A stretch of 64,000 nt of DNA from Valencia hispanica (Eukaryota; Chordata; Actinopteri; Cyprinodontiformes; Valenciidae), in assembly GCA_963556495.2 (NCBI GenBank), contig OY747716.1:27762818-27826817 (forward strand). The letters are read 5' to 3'. A program made the translations under genes and the position numbers. The notes beneath the pieces were generated by a model. That model worked only from the letters and a program-made list of their open reading frames with translations, made no database searches and was not told the origin of the DNA. Positions 46,792-58,194 of this stretch are shown here, in pieces (position 1 is the stretch's first letter; each line of letters begins with the position of its first letter).

Positions 46792-48035
46792 CAAGGGGAG
46801 TAATTTAGCAAAAGCGTAAAGGTTCCACTTGTGAAAGTACATCAAGCTCCTGCTTTGCACTCGGACGTCAGTTCTGAGAGCCACACTGTCAGACAGTACA
46901 CATAATGAAAAAGAAAAAAAATCAGATATTGTCTGACTATGGATTAAGACGTGAAAGGTACAACAAGTGCCAGAATGGACACGTTTGTATGTTTGTCATA
47001 ATCAATCCATTGAGAAAACTAGCTGAACTGCAAGCTAGTTAGTTAAAAAATACCAAAAACTACAGGCACATTTCTACATTTAGTTGGATGTATCTGCCTC
47101 CATCTAATCTGAAGTTGCCCCTGTAATCAATCTAAATAAAATTATTCCTGGTAATGTACAGCAACATTACCAGGAATAAGGTGAAAACCAAGGAGGGACG
47201 GCCACAGCAATAACCCATAAGGACAGTGGTGGTGGACCGATAGTTGAGGCTTAATTGGCAATCATTATGCAGAACCATGGCAACCTTGCAGCTATTAGTC
47301 CTATTCACTCATAAACTTTCAAGCCATGACTGACATACTTTGGCTCACAATGACATCATGTAGGAATGTACAGGTTCATAATAGGAAAAGATGCTCTGCT
47401 GCTGATATGCTTCTCATAGCAGATCAACAGCAACTCTTTGAGCGAAACCTAGCTCTTGTTCAAGAACTAGATCATGGGCAGAATTGAGCAAATGTAAGCT
47501 AGAATGACTGAGTAAGAAGGGAGTCATTGTGTTTCTGTGAATTGCTCAGACTTCATAATATTAGCCAATTGAAAAGCTTTGCCTTGGAAAGAGCTCTGCA
47601 TAAAGGAATGCATGTAAATCTGAGTTCCTGCTCAGTGATGCAAGGGACTTATTAGGTCATACATAAGGTGATTGTTTCAAGTTACTACTGCTAATGGTTT
47701 CTCTGCAAATGATCAAATTAAGTTTTTCACAAACTGATTATGCCTTTTTAGTTTAGTGTTTTTTTTTTTTTCAGGAGTTGGCATGGTGTAATGTGTAAAC
47801 ATGTGAATATTTGCTGGCCTCAGGATTTGGCAGATTGCCAAATCATATGTCAATGGTATTTTGCAAATAGTTTAAATGTGCTGCTTATAATACTGAAATT
47901 TGTATGTCACACAAAGTCCCCTTGGTACTTTTTTTACTTGTACATTAAGCTTCATCTTTACAAATTAGCTGATTCAGTTTCAAGGAGGAACTTGCGTTTC
48001 TGAGTTTAAGAGAAAATAGTCAAATATTGTAATAT
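46792..48035. other. Presumed intron, contains a perfect 16-bp hairpin
   Basis: No exon supported. A 16-bp perfect stem with a 6-base loop lies at 47142-47179. Confidence 0.35.
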
Positions 48036-50950
48036 TTGATATTAAAATATTATAATATCCCTGATGAGTTGATAAGGAGGAGACGTGGATGCAGAGCAGG
48101 AGCGAAAAGGAGACAGAGAAAGAGGAAGTTCAAGGCATCTCTTCCATCGATCATAATGGGCAACGTAAGATCACTGGCTAACAAGATGGATGAACTCCAA
48201 GCCCTTAAAAGGACTCAGCCAGAGTACCGTGAATACAGTGTTATGTGTTTTACTGAGACATGGCTGCTGGATCATATCCCCGACTCCAACATCTCTCTGC
48301 CAGCCTTCCTGACTGTACGAGCAGACAGAGATCTGAAAACGAGCAGGAAAAGGAAAGGTGGTGGCGTAGCAGTGCTTGTCAACAACAGATGGTGTCTTCC
48401 AGGACATGTTACTGTGAAGTGTCGTCTCTGCAGCCCAGATGTCGAACTCTTGGCATGCTCTTGCCAGTGTAATTTTGGCAGTTGTTTACATTCCACCTTC
48501 AGCCTTTGCCGACACTGCATGTGATGTCATCAGTTCTGTTGTTGCAGACACAGCACCCCAATGCATTTGTGGCAATATCTGGTGATTTTAATCATGCCTC
48601 GCTCTCTGCTACACTTACAAAATTTCAACAGTTTGTCAGCTGCTCTACAAGAGAAAACAGGACCTTGGATTTGTTTTATGCAAATGTAAAGGATTCATAC
48701 ATGTCCAAACCAAGACCTCCTCTGGGACAATCAGATCACAATCTTGTTTTTCTCTGTTCAGAATATAAACCACTTGTTCAGAGGCAACCTGTGACAAAAC
48801 GAACTGTGAGAAAATGGTCACAGGAAGCTGAAGAAGCCCTGCAGGGTTGTTTTGCAACCACAGACTGGATGACTCTTTGCCAAGCACATGGAGAGGACAT
48901 CAGTGCCATGACTGAGTATGTGACTGACTATAAATCAATAAAGTATTTTTGAATTTGAATTGCAATATAAACTAATGTGTGGATGACATCATCCCCACCA
49001 GAACAGTGAGATGCTTCCCTAATAACAAACCCTGGATCACCAGTGACCTGAAGGACCTGCTAAACAAGAAATAAAGATCCTTCAGGGAGGGAGACGGGGA
49101 TATACAGAAGCAACTTAAGGTCAAGATCAGAGACAGCAAGGAGGCATACAGGAAGAAGCTGGAGAACAAACTACAGAGGAACAATATCAGAGATGTCTGG
49201 TCAGGAATGAGAAAGATCACAGGTTTTAAGGACAGGAACGATTGGATAGATGGAAGTCTGAACAGAGCCAATGAACTGAGCATATTCTTCAACAGGTTCA
49301 GTTCAGGAACTAGCTCAGCCAAAAAGACATCCCACTCTCCTCTGATCAACAGCTTTCCTGTTACACCTCTGATGTTTTATCCTTCATCTCAGCCATGGAC
49401 TCTTCTAATTCCACAAGTTTGACTTCAACCAAGTCAGAAAATGCTGCTACCCCCTTTGCCTCCCCCTCCCACTTGTCTGTCTCCAAAAGTCAGGTGAAGA
49501 GGCAGCTGGAGAAACTGAACCGGAACAAGGCTGCAGGTCCAGATGGTGTTAGCCCCAGAGTCCTGAAGGCCTGTGCAGAGCAGCTCTGTGGGATTCTGCA
49601 GCACCTCTTCAACCTTAGCTTAACTCAGGAGAAGGTTCCAGTGTTGTGGAAGACATCCTGCCTTGTTCCAGTACCAAAGAGAACTCACCCATCAGTCATC
49701 AATGACTATAGACCCGTTTCCCTGACATCCCACATCATGAAGGTCTTGGAGAGACTCCTGTTGGCACCCCTGAGTAAGCAAACAAGAACGTATCAGGACC
49801 CACTGCAGTTTGCATATCACTGTGGAGTTGGAGTTGAAGATACCATCATCCACCTACTTCAACCAACCCACTATCATCTGGACAAAGCAGACAGCACTGT
49901 GAGGATCATGTTCTCTGATTTCTCCAGTGCATTTAACACAATTCAGCCTGATTTGCTTTGTCAGAAACTCCTGAAGACACAGGTGGAGCCCTCAACAATC
50001 GCATGGATCAATGACTACCTGACCAATAGACCACAATTTGTGAGACTGAAGAATTGTGTGTCAAACCAGGCGGTCAGCAGCACAGGAGCACCACAGTGGA
50101 TCGTACTCTCACCATTCCTTTTCACTCTGTACACCTCAGACTTCCAGTACAAATCAGAGACCCCTCATCTGCAGAAATACTCAGATGACTCTGCAATTGT
50201 CGGGTGTATCAGAGATGGACAAGAAGCTGAATACAGAGAGCTGGTGGACCGCTTTGTGACATGGTGTGGAAACAATCGTCTCACCTTGAATGTGAACAAA
50301 ACAAAGGAGATGATTGTAGAGTTCAGAAGAAACAGGGATAAGTCAAAAACTGTTTCCATCATGGGAGAAGAAGTGGAGGTGGTTTAGGAGTATAAATACC
50401 TCGGAGTTCACCTTGACAACAGACTGGACTGGAGGCGCAACAGTGAAACCGTCAACAAGAAGGGACAGAGCAGACTGTACTTCTTGAATAAGCTTTGGTC
50501 CTTCAAGGTTTGCAGCAAGATGCTGGAGATCTTCTACAAGTCTGTTGTGGAGAGTGTAATCTCTTCAGCCGTCATCTGTTGGGGTAGCAGCATCAGAGCT
50601 AGGGACTTAAAAAGGCTAAACAACCTGATAAAGAAGGCTGGTTCTGTTCTTGGGACAACTGTGGAAAATCTGGAGATGACAATGCAAAGAAGGATTCTTC
50701 ATAAAATCAAACAAAATATGGACAACCCTGAGCATCCTCTTCATGAGACTGTCATACAACAACAGAGCGTCTTCAGTTGGAGGCTTCTTCAGTTTCGCTG
50801 CAATACAGGCCGCTACAGGAAATCCTTCTTGCCCACAGCCATCATCATCTACAACAACTCCTTAAAGAATTAATTATATGAGCTATACCAACACTTAATT
50901 TCCCTCTGGGATCAATAAAGTATTTTTGAATTTGAATTGAATTAAATTGA
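48036..50950 (+). mobile_element. Nearly full-length LINE (L2/Rex1-like), broken
   Basis: In order: an Arg/Lys-rich lead (RRRRGCRAGAKRRQRKRKF), an AP-endonuclease domain (MGNVRSLANKMDELQAL, CFTETWL, ISGDFNHASL, QSDHNLVFL) over about 48155-48790, then reverse transcriptase from 49395 (NKAAGPDGVSPRVLKACAEQ, PVPKR.HPSVINDYRPVSLT, FSDFSSAFNTIQPDLL, YSDDSAIVG) and a C-terminal region to 50873. The tail is TCTGGGATCAATAAAGTATT followed by a TGAATT repeat. Damage: a frameshift and deletion near 48470, a 37-bp tail insertion at 48935-48971, a TAG at 50385, and Gly replaced by Trp in the conserved PQG-x-x-LSP box (PQWIVLSP). The element cannot retrotranspose. The order matches CR1/L2/Rex1-type LINEs. 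The exact clade is not settled. Confidence 0.9.
48929..48971 (+). mobile_element. Tail-only LINE insertion inside the LINE ORF
   Basis: TATAAA at 48929-48934 and again at 48966-48971 flank about 31 bp (TCAATAAAGTATTTTTGAAT...) that match the 3' tail of this same LINE family (compare 50913-50945). It ends the endonuclease-side frame in a stop. Confidence 0.75.
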
Positions 50951-51029
50951 ATATTTCTAATATTAATGACCAGATTTCCAAAGACTTTACAAAGTATTTA
51001 ACACCTTTTAACTTTTTCTCATTTGTTTG

Positions 51030-51300
51030 GCTTGGATTCTTTTAAAATTTTTACATCCCTCATCATCATTCTTGCTATAAAACATGGTGGTGGCAACATC
51101 ATTCTGTGGGATGTTTGTATTTTTTACCAGCAGGAACAGGGAAGCTGGCCAGAGTTGAATGCATCATCATATAAACACCTTCCTGTTTTTCTGTTTCTTT
51201 ATACACTAATTAAGTTCAGCTTGGAATCCCCTCTACACATCAAAACTTAAGCTAGACGTCATTAGGAAGACATGAAATTTCAATACGATTACTGAAAAGT
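51030..51300 (+). mobile_element. Tc1-type fragment
   Basis: AAAACATGGTGGTGGCAACA at 51078 (HGGG box) and CAGGAACAGGGAAGCTGGCC near 51132, a phrase common to fish Tc1 relics. Confidence 0.5.
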
Positions 51301-53040
51301 GCAGCGACTAGCAGTTATGATTAATTCACATTTTGCTCTCTTTTTGTTGTTGTTTTCCTGCATGACAATGTCAACAACTCTCTTTAAGAGAATGGCATTA
51401 AAAGTCTTAACAAATATTTACTAAGCATCCAGAATATCCATCCTAGCAGACTTAGACCCGTTGACATTGTGATTTGATATATCTCACGACTCTCATAAAA
51501 CTTACCAGAAGGATAAACCTCTGCTTTTAAGGGACTTATTTCTAAAAATGATCATTAGTACATCAGACCTACAGAGACTCAACCCAGGCTCCAGGAATCT
51601 TGAGACATGCGACCGTTCTCCTCTACTTATGTAGGTCAGCCGCTGCAAAGTGCATATTGATCTCTACAGCTAGATGATAGTGTTGTCTACTTCTCATTGC
51701 TATGAAGGAGCCCCCCTCAGCCGGTTTGGCCTGAACAGAGGAGACAGCAGAGGTCACATGACTGTGTAACAGTGCTTTCCACAGCTGTTTTCCCTTATGT
51801 TGGGAGCTTTGTGCTGTGGAGCTGTACAGTATGGTGGAGCAAACATCTTTATTTAAAACGTGGTGTATTCCCATTCTATCACAGCCGGGTGTTGTTTTTC
51901 CACTGCCGCAGCAACACAAAGGAAAAGCGTAAATTGTGCATGCTTTTTTTCAAGCAAATGGGATCTGCAAATGAGAAGATGTTTTTAATTAATATATGTC
52001 AGCATGGGGTTGTCATTGGAGATTCTGTCATCTTAATTTGTTTGGGTGAAACCCCCCCCCCCCCACACCCCCAATCCTTTCAAACGCAATGAATATGTGG
52101 CACTGGGTGTTAGCATGTGCTTGGCAACACTCCTGCTGCCCAGGATGGAATCCTTGGCACTCGAGGAGGGAGCGAAAACTTGGATTGAGGAAGCTGCCTG
52201 CTGGAGTTTGGCTGGGTGGTCTCAGAGTATGCAGCAACAACCCGCCCTCAACATTAAAACAACCTGTACAGAGTCTCATAAAGGGATGGGGGTAAACTTC
52301 GACCTGAAGCAGCGTTGTAGGTTGGTGGGCCGTATTATGAAAGGAGATGTGCGAAGCAGCAGCTTTTCTCACTTGCTCTTCATAAAGCCAGAGGAATGAG
52401 GGGTTTCAGATCCAGCCTTGTCATTTCTGTGCACATTGTAAGGGTCAAACTCAGACCAGTGTGGATCCTGCCCCCCCTCCTCCTCCTCTCATTCTGATGA
52501 CTCACTGTTTTCATCTGTCAACTGTATAGCTGCTATTTTTACAATTTATTTTATTTTTTAAGGGAATGTGATTCTTCCGCAACCCGTTTACTCATCCATA
52601 CTGTATGGTTAACCTACATTTAATTAGGCTTATATTTAATGTAAAATATTCACAAAGCATTGTGCTTCTGTTTCTTTTTTTATTTCCCACAAACATCCAT
52701 TGAGATGAGTCTCATGTTGTTGCCTCATTCGCTCCCTCATGCTCTAATAGCATGGCTGATGAACATGTTAATATTGCATGTACATTTAAAAACAAATAAA
52801 TTACAGATGCATTGATGAGGCTTTTTGGTTTGGAAAGATTTCTGTTTTTTTCCTTTTTCTAAGGAATTTAACGCATGAGAGAAAATGTCCTTCAGCCACT
52901 AAGCGTTGTATGTTTGCATTTTATTAAATAGGAAATGACAGATTTTTCTGTATTTAGCCAGTATTCAGCCAATCACTGATCAGAACCAATTAAGGGGAAA
53001 TTGATTTCCAATCGTTGGCCAATTAATGGGTGCATCTCTA
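51301..53040. other. Presumed ncoa2 intron, nothing firm
   Basis: Contains a C run at 52052-52064 and a CT-rich patch near 52470-52492. A fragment ending TGGGTGCATCTCTAA near 53041 looks like the end of a small hAT-type repeat. Overlapping frames at 52028-52399 on both strands show no family resemblance. Confidence 0.3.
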
Positions 53041-53059
53041 ATTTTATGTTTCAGGTAAC

Positions 53060-53135
53060 AACTAGGGGTGTAACGGTAACTGTAGTCGTACCAAAAAGAT
53101 CAGGTACAGCCCTGTCAGTTCGGACGCTCCAGTTT
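53060..53135. mobile_element. Fragment of a hAT-type repeat (GGGGTGTAACGGTA end)
   Basis: AACTAGGGGTGTAACGGTAA and GTTCGGACGCTCC resemble the terminal part of fish hAT repeats of the GGGGTGTAACGGTAC class. No second end was found. Confidence 0.4.
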
Positions 53136-53547
53136 TATATCTTAACACATGGTTACTAACAACGTTTTTGTTTTTTGGTCTTGTTCAGAAAATGTGAGAA
53201 TTTTCTTCTTTTTTTTCACAATCGATATAAGCGAAGAAAGATCTGTTTTTACAGCCCTTTGTTTCAGAATGACTAATTTATGAATTTCAAAAAGTATTTT
53301 TTCCCCCTGAAAATGAATGTGAAGTATTATTGTAATTGTTCAGTCTAAATATCTGTATGCAAACAACTGCTAAATACTAATTCCCCTCTGCACACAAAAC
53401 TTAAATAACAATGAAAGCAAAGTTCGCTTACATGTCTTTGACTTTTTAAGTAGATTCTCCTGACTTCACAGCTTGCTTCGCTTTGCAAGGCTGCAAAGAA
53501 TAAATGGCACCTGCTGGCGTCCTCGTTAAAACCATAAAAAAAGGAGC

Positions 53548-53830
53548 ACATCATCCTGTTCCTTACACTGGCTCCCTGTGGCTCAGAGAATAGACTTTAA
53601 AAATACTTTTGTTACTTTATAAATCAATAAATGGCTAAGCACCAGCATACAATAAGGATCTGTTGTTGTCGTATCAACCTTCCAGACCACTCTTCTGTCT
53701 TCTGGTTCAAGTCTGCTTTTCATTCCCAGAGTCCGAACCAAACATGGGATGTAGCATTTAGTTTTTAATGCTCCTTTAATCTGGACCAAGCTTCCAGGGA
53801 ATGGCAGAAATGCTGTTCAAATCAATGCTG
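53548..53830 (+). mobile_element. LINE 3'-region remnant
   Basis: The plus strand reads as a decayed C-terminal LINE reverse-transcriptase region: the nucleotides ACTGGCTCCCTGTGGCTCAG match the common HWLPV-x-x-RI coding stretch. It is followed by a PAY / YQPSRPL-like stretch with stops. Confidence 0.5.
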
Positions 53831-53943
53831 TGTTTTGATGGACAAATACAGAGCCAGGGACAAACGCAGGTCAATTAATTTCCAGAATTAACGCAATAAA
53901 TTGTTTAAAAACGCAATTCAGTCATACACAGAATGAGTTTATC

Positions 53944-54095
53944 CCACAATTCAACCCACACTGCATTCAGTGTGCGGTCGTCAGGTAAACAGCATGGCAG
54001 AGAGACTTTCAGGAACCACGGTTGATCCGTGGTTCCATGTGAACGCCTCTTCCTAGTCTACATCACTCCCTGCTTTGCTGCGTGTGTAGTTTGCA
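53944..54095. repeat. Interspersed repeat, copy B (pairs with 42838-43010)
   Basis: See copy A for shared phrases. This copy additionally has GGAACCACGGTTGATCCGTG GTTCC, a short self-complementary insertion. Confidence 0.6.
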
Positions 54096-55355
54096 GAAAG
54101 CCACGCGGTTATGCCTTGTGCTGCATGGTCGCTTTGATTAAAAACAACAAACCTGCATTCCATCACTTTGCCCCTTTCAAGGTTCTGTTCACCGCATTTC
54201 TTGTGTTTTATGTCCAATGTTTAAGGTGACACTTTGATCTATTGAGTGCATCCTTTGCTATTTAAAATGATCAGGAACTGAAGTGAAAAGTAGCCAAATC
54301 TCATGTGGCAAAATAACCTGACCCAGCTGTTGCTTAATGTCTTAAGAAAGGAGTGTGAAAACAGATAGAGGAGGGTGCTTCACCTGACTTCTTCCTCTGT
54401 CTCGTCCAATTACATGTTCCGCTGTCAGAGCAGCAGCACCCGTAATCAGGTAATGCCAGGTTTTACACTCATCCCCCTTAAACGTGCTCCAGGGATCATC
54501 ACGATGCTCATGCTGTTGCTCAGTGAAGGAGAAAACCACTGTGCGCTTTCTAGTTTGAACAGTTATGAAAATTCCAGTTGATCTTCAGATGAGTAGTAAT
54601 TATTGTTAAATGCCTGTATGTCTGTCAGTGTACCTAGCTGATGAAATGACATAGTTATGTCAGCTGATTTCTCCCCTCCACCCACCCAAACACACACACA
54701 CACACACACTGACATGGCGCCTGTCTTATTCTGTTTCTCTTTCACCCCATCTCCTCGAATGCCCAAGGGAAACTCATTCCTCGCAAACAAAAAAAGTTGG
54801 TGGACACACGCTCCCCTTTCCAAGCACAATAGATGCCCGGCATGCAGGCCAACTGTTCTTAAAATATGTTCTTAATTCTGCTCACTCTCTTTCCTATCTT
54901 CACAGTTGTCTCAGCCACCTACGCATTCACCTTTTGCTGTGACTCATTCTTTATAGCACGTCTTTTACAACTCATCTTATCAGTCGCATTATTGTTCTTA
55001 AACATTTGTTTTTACTGCCGCCAAGATCTGATAAGAGAGCTAGCTGTTGCTACCTTAGCCACGCATGTAGAAGCTCTGCGTCAGCTGTCTAAATGTTATC
55101 TATTAATCTCCATGTATGTTCTCCTGCTCTTCAGTTCCTCCGCCATGATATTAGAAGTTAAGCAAACTCTTATATATCCTTATATATCTTAAATATCCTG
55201 AACTTTTTTTTTTTTTTCAAGATTACACCAACTTGAAATAAAACATTCAGTTCAAGATAAGTGTTTTATTGTGGCACGTGTCAAGTCAGTAATGCAGAAG
55301 AAGTCAACCCAGATTACGTGTCTGAAAGAGATAAAGTAACAGATAAACTTGAAAG
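54096..55355. other. Presumed intron with an (AC)n repeat
   Basis: An (AC)n run lies at 54690-54709. The frame at 54866-55192 is hydrophobic but has no recognised family and no splice context. Confidence 0.3.
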
Positions 55356-56471
55356 TAGGCCTGTCACGAAAACAAATCTAACTGGACAATTATTTGCCCC
55401 AGAAATGTTATAATAAAAGACAATGTCGTTTTTTTGACCATTTTCAACTAATATAATAATAACAATGTTCACCACCTGAACGATTAATAAACTTTAATTT
55501 CTAAAGATCATTTATTACTGCGACTGGATGACATTTTTTATATCAAATAAAAATTAATAAAACAACCAAAACAATGGAAAAATGGATGAACTCTGTAAAC
55601 AAAATTGCCCTTCAAAAAATATTAATCACTTGGCTCTGACAAAAAAACAATCAGGCAAAGCTACCAGTTTTCAGTGTTGTAAACAAAAAGTGCAAACTGA
55701 ACAAAAACCCTCTGAATGAATAAAAGACAACATCTAATCTGACTCTGCTACTACGGATATATGAACTATATGTGCCTTTGTTCCAATCTCTATAGCCTGT
55801 TTCAAAAAACAATGGCGTCACTTTGCCGTAAAGCGGAGGTGGCATCGTGGAGCCTTTGTTCATTCACGAGTGGTCAAGTCCGGCGTTGTGGTTACTCAAG
55901 CTTGGCGGCACGAATGCTGCAATATGCGTGAATAAAAAGGCTCAACAACCTGATGAAGAAGGCTGGTTCTGTTATTGGCACTACTGTGGAACCCCTGGAG
56001 ATGATGATGCTTAAAATCAACAAAATTATGGACAACCCTGAGCATCCTTTTCATGAGACTGTCATACAACAACAGAATGTCTTCAGTCTGAGGCTTCTTT
56101 AGTTTCACTGCATTACAGACCGCTACTGGAAATCCTTCCTGCCCACAGCCATCATTATCTACAACAACTCCTTAAAGAGTTAATTATATGAGCTATACCA
56201 GCACTTAATTTCCCTCTAAGATCAATAAAGTATTTATGAATTGAATTGGAATATTCTCGCCCCGCCCTGCCGCCACAGTGCATTCAAAGAACACACCGTG
56301 ACGGCAGTTTTACGCTGATATGCCGCCACAGTTTGTCTTTTGAAACCGACTTTTTGATAGAAAGAAGGAGACTCACGAGGAAAACAAAAAAGTAGAAAAT
56401 GGAAATGATCATGGCTGGAAAATTGACCTCATTTAAACATTAATATTAATTTGTTTGTTGTGACAGGCCAA
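55356..56471. mobile_element. hAT-type element with 8-bp duplication, containing a LINE fragment
   Basis: Ends TAGGCCTGTCACGAAAACAA and, reverse-complemented, TTGGCCTGTCACAACAAACA are flanked by the identical duplication CTTGAAAG (55348-55355 and 56472-56479). No transposase frame is visible, so it is non-autonomous. A 5'-truncated LINE at about 55932-56250 is nested inside. Confidence 0.88.
55932..56250 (+). mobile_element. 5'-truncated LINE copy, same family as 48.0-50.95 kb
   Basis: Closely parallels 50610-50945: AAAGGCT.AACAACCTGAT, ATGGACAACCCTGAGCATCC, CATGAGACTGTCATACAACA, ending TAATTTCCCTCTAAGATCAA and TAAAGTATTTATGAATTGAA. It is broken by stops. Confidence 0.9.
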
Positions 56472-56479
56472 CTTGAAAG

Positions 56480-57735
56480 GAAAAGCACTACGTGGCAATG
56501 TTAACACAAAGGTGTTCTTTTTAACAGCTTTGATATTCTTAAGCCTTCTATACACTTAAAACTGCCAGCATTACATATGTTAGCAAGCTGTGTGTTTCTT
56601 CTGATGCACAGCTACGGTGAAGCTCTGGCCTGCTGATTATGGTTTCTCTCGTTTAATGTGAAGCACCAGCATACTGAAAATATTATTTTAAGATTGTGGA
56701 TTGATTTAAATTTAAAGCTTTGTTCATAATAAAACAATGGGATTCCAAAACTGTTTTTCTCCAAAATGGTAACAGCTTATCCCCCAAAAAATATTAGTGG
56801 CCGTTTTTAAAAGACGAGTTCTAAAACTTTGCTAGTGTATAGTTATTTGCTGCTTTCCTGTTTGCATCCTTTGTTCTGTTCAGTTGTGGAAAAAGAACTG
56901 GTCAATAAAATGACAATAATAAAATGGGTAAGCTGTAATGCATAATTTCCTGTTGTCACTGTTGCACTCCGTGGAGCTGTTTGGTGTTCACTCTCTTGAA
57001 TTGATCAAGTTTTATTTGCGCTGAGGCCTTTCTAAGTTATTTTAACACACAAGCACGCTAATACACATATTTTCTGTTAGTGTACTTTACGTTTTGGGAA
57101 CTCTATGTTTCACACGGTTTTCCTTGGTGTGGTAAGGTCTCACTAGCTTAGTTAGCTTAGCTTCATTGCTGCTATTGCTACTCTTCTCTCTCCTATTTCT
57201 TAATCTCGGCCTAAGTCTTCTCCTGTCTCTTGCCCTCCGTGTCAGATGTTTAGTTACTTGCCTGCCTTCTTTAGTGATAATAGTACCTGTAATAAATGTA
57301 ATTTTTTTGTAGCTTTGGAGGCGAAAGTGTCAGAATTAGAGGCCCGGCTCCGAGCTGTTGAAAAACCAGCAGATAGCCATGGCCCAAATCCTACCTGAAA
57401 CTGCTGGCTAAGGATAAGCGTAAATACAGTAACCCATAATTCACACCGGGCGCAGAACAGATGCGGCCCGGGGTCTGTACGGTTGCCTCACAGATGAAAA
57501 AACATGGGATACAATCAGAGCATTCACACTAGCTGCGGTGTGGTCTGGGGGCGGTTGCGGAGCTCCGTTAACTTCCGGATCAAGTCTATTTTTTCCGGAT
57601 GCGTTTTTTAATGAAGTTAAAGAAATGACATTAGCCAGACAGGAAGTGAGATAGGACCCATTCAAGTTAATCTGGTATGTTTCAAAATTAAACCGGTGTT
57701 GCCTGTTTTTGTCTGGCTTTTTCTAATAAAAATAA
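56480..57735. other. Presumed intron, nothing firm
   Basis: No supported feature. A GC-richer stretch at about 57440-57560 has no recognised family. Confidence 0.3.
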
Positions 57736-57737
57736 TA

Positions 57738-57815
57738 ATAATGGATTGTATTTATACAGTGCTTGTCAATACCCTTCACAATTTCATTATTAATTCACAC
57801 ACTGGTGAAAGCCGC
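57738..57815. repeat. SINE-body fragment
   Basis: ATGGATTGTATTTATACAGT, then CCCTTCACAATTTCATTATT and ATTCACACACTGGTG parallel the body of the SINE at 60851-61148. Confidence 0.55.
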
Positions 57816-58194
57816 ATCTGTTATGCGCCCGGTGTGATGCGCCAGCAAATGATGTGGGCTACATTGATAAATGGCAAACATTTCAGGGATAACCTGGTCT
57901 GATCCGAAGAGACGTCAACCATCCCACTTTGGATGGAGCAGCTCTTCTTTCTAGGAATTTAGCCAAATTTGTTAGTCCTCCAAAACACTGACAACCCAGA
58001 GTCCAGACCAGGAAGTAGAGTCCTAGTTTAACCCACCTCTCATCCACAGCTCCTGTACTGTTACCCTCCCATTCCCCGGTACAGCGCTTGCATAACTGCA
58101 GATACCCTACCAATCTATCTATCGATCTCCCGCTCCATTTTTTCCTGATTAGTTAACAAGATGTAAAAAGAAAAACAAAACTATTAAATATGGT

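Noticed and set aside
52028..52399. Overlapping 114- and 117-codon frames on opposite strands
   Set aside because: Mutual shadows seeded by a C-run. Neither shows a domain.
54866..55192. 108-codon hydrophobic frame
   Set aside because: Begins with a long hydrophobic run but shows no family motif, no flanking splice sites and no conserved neighbours.
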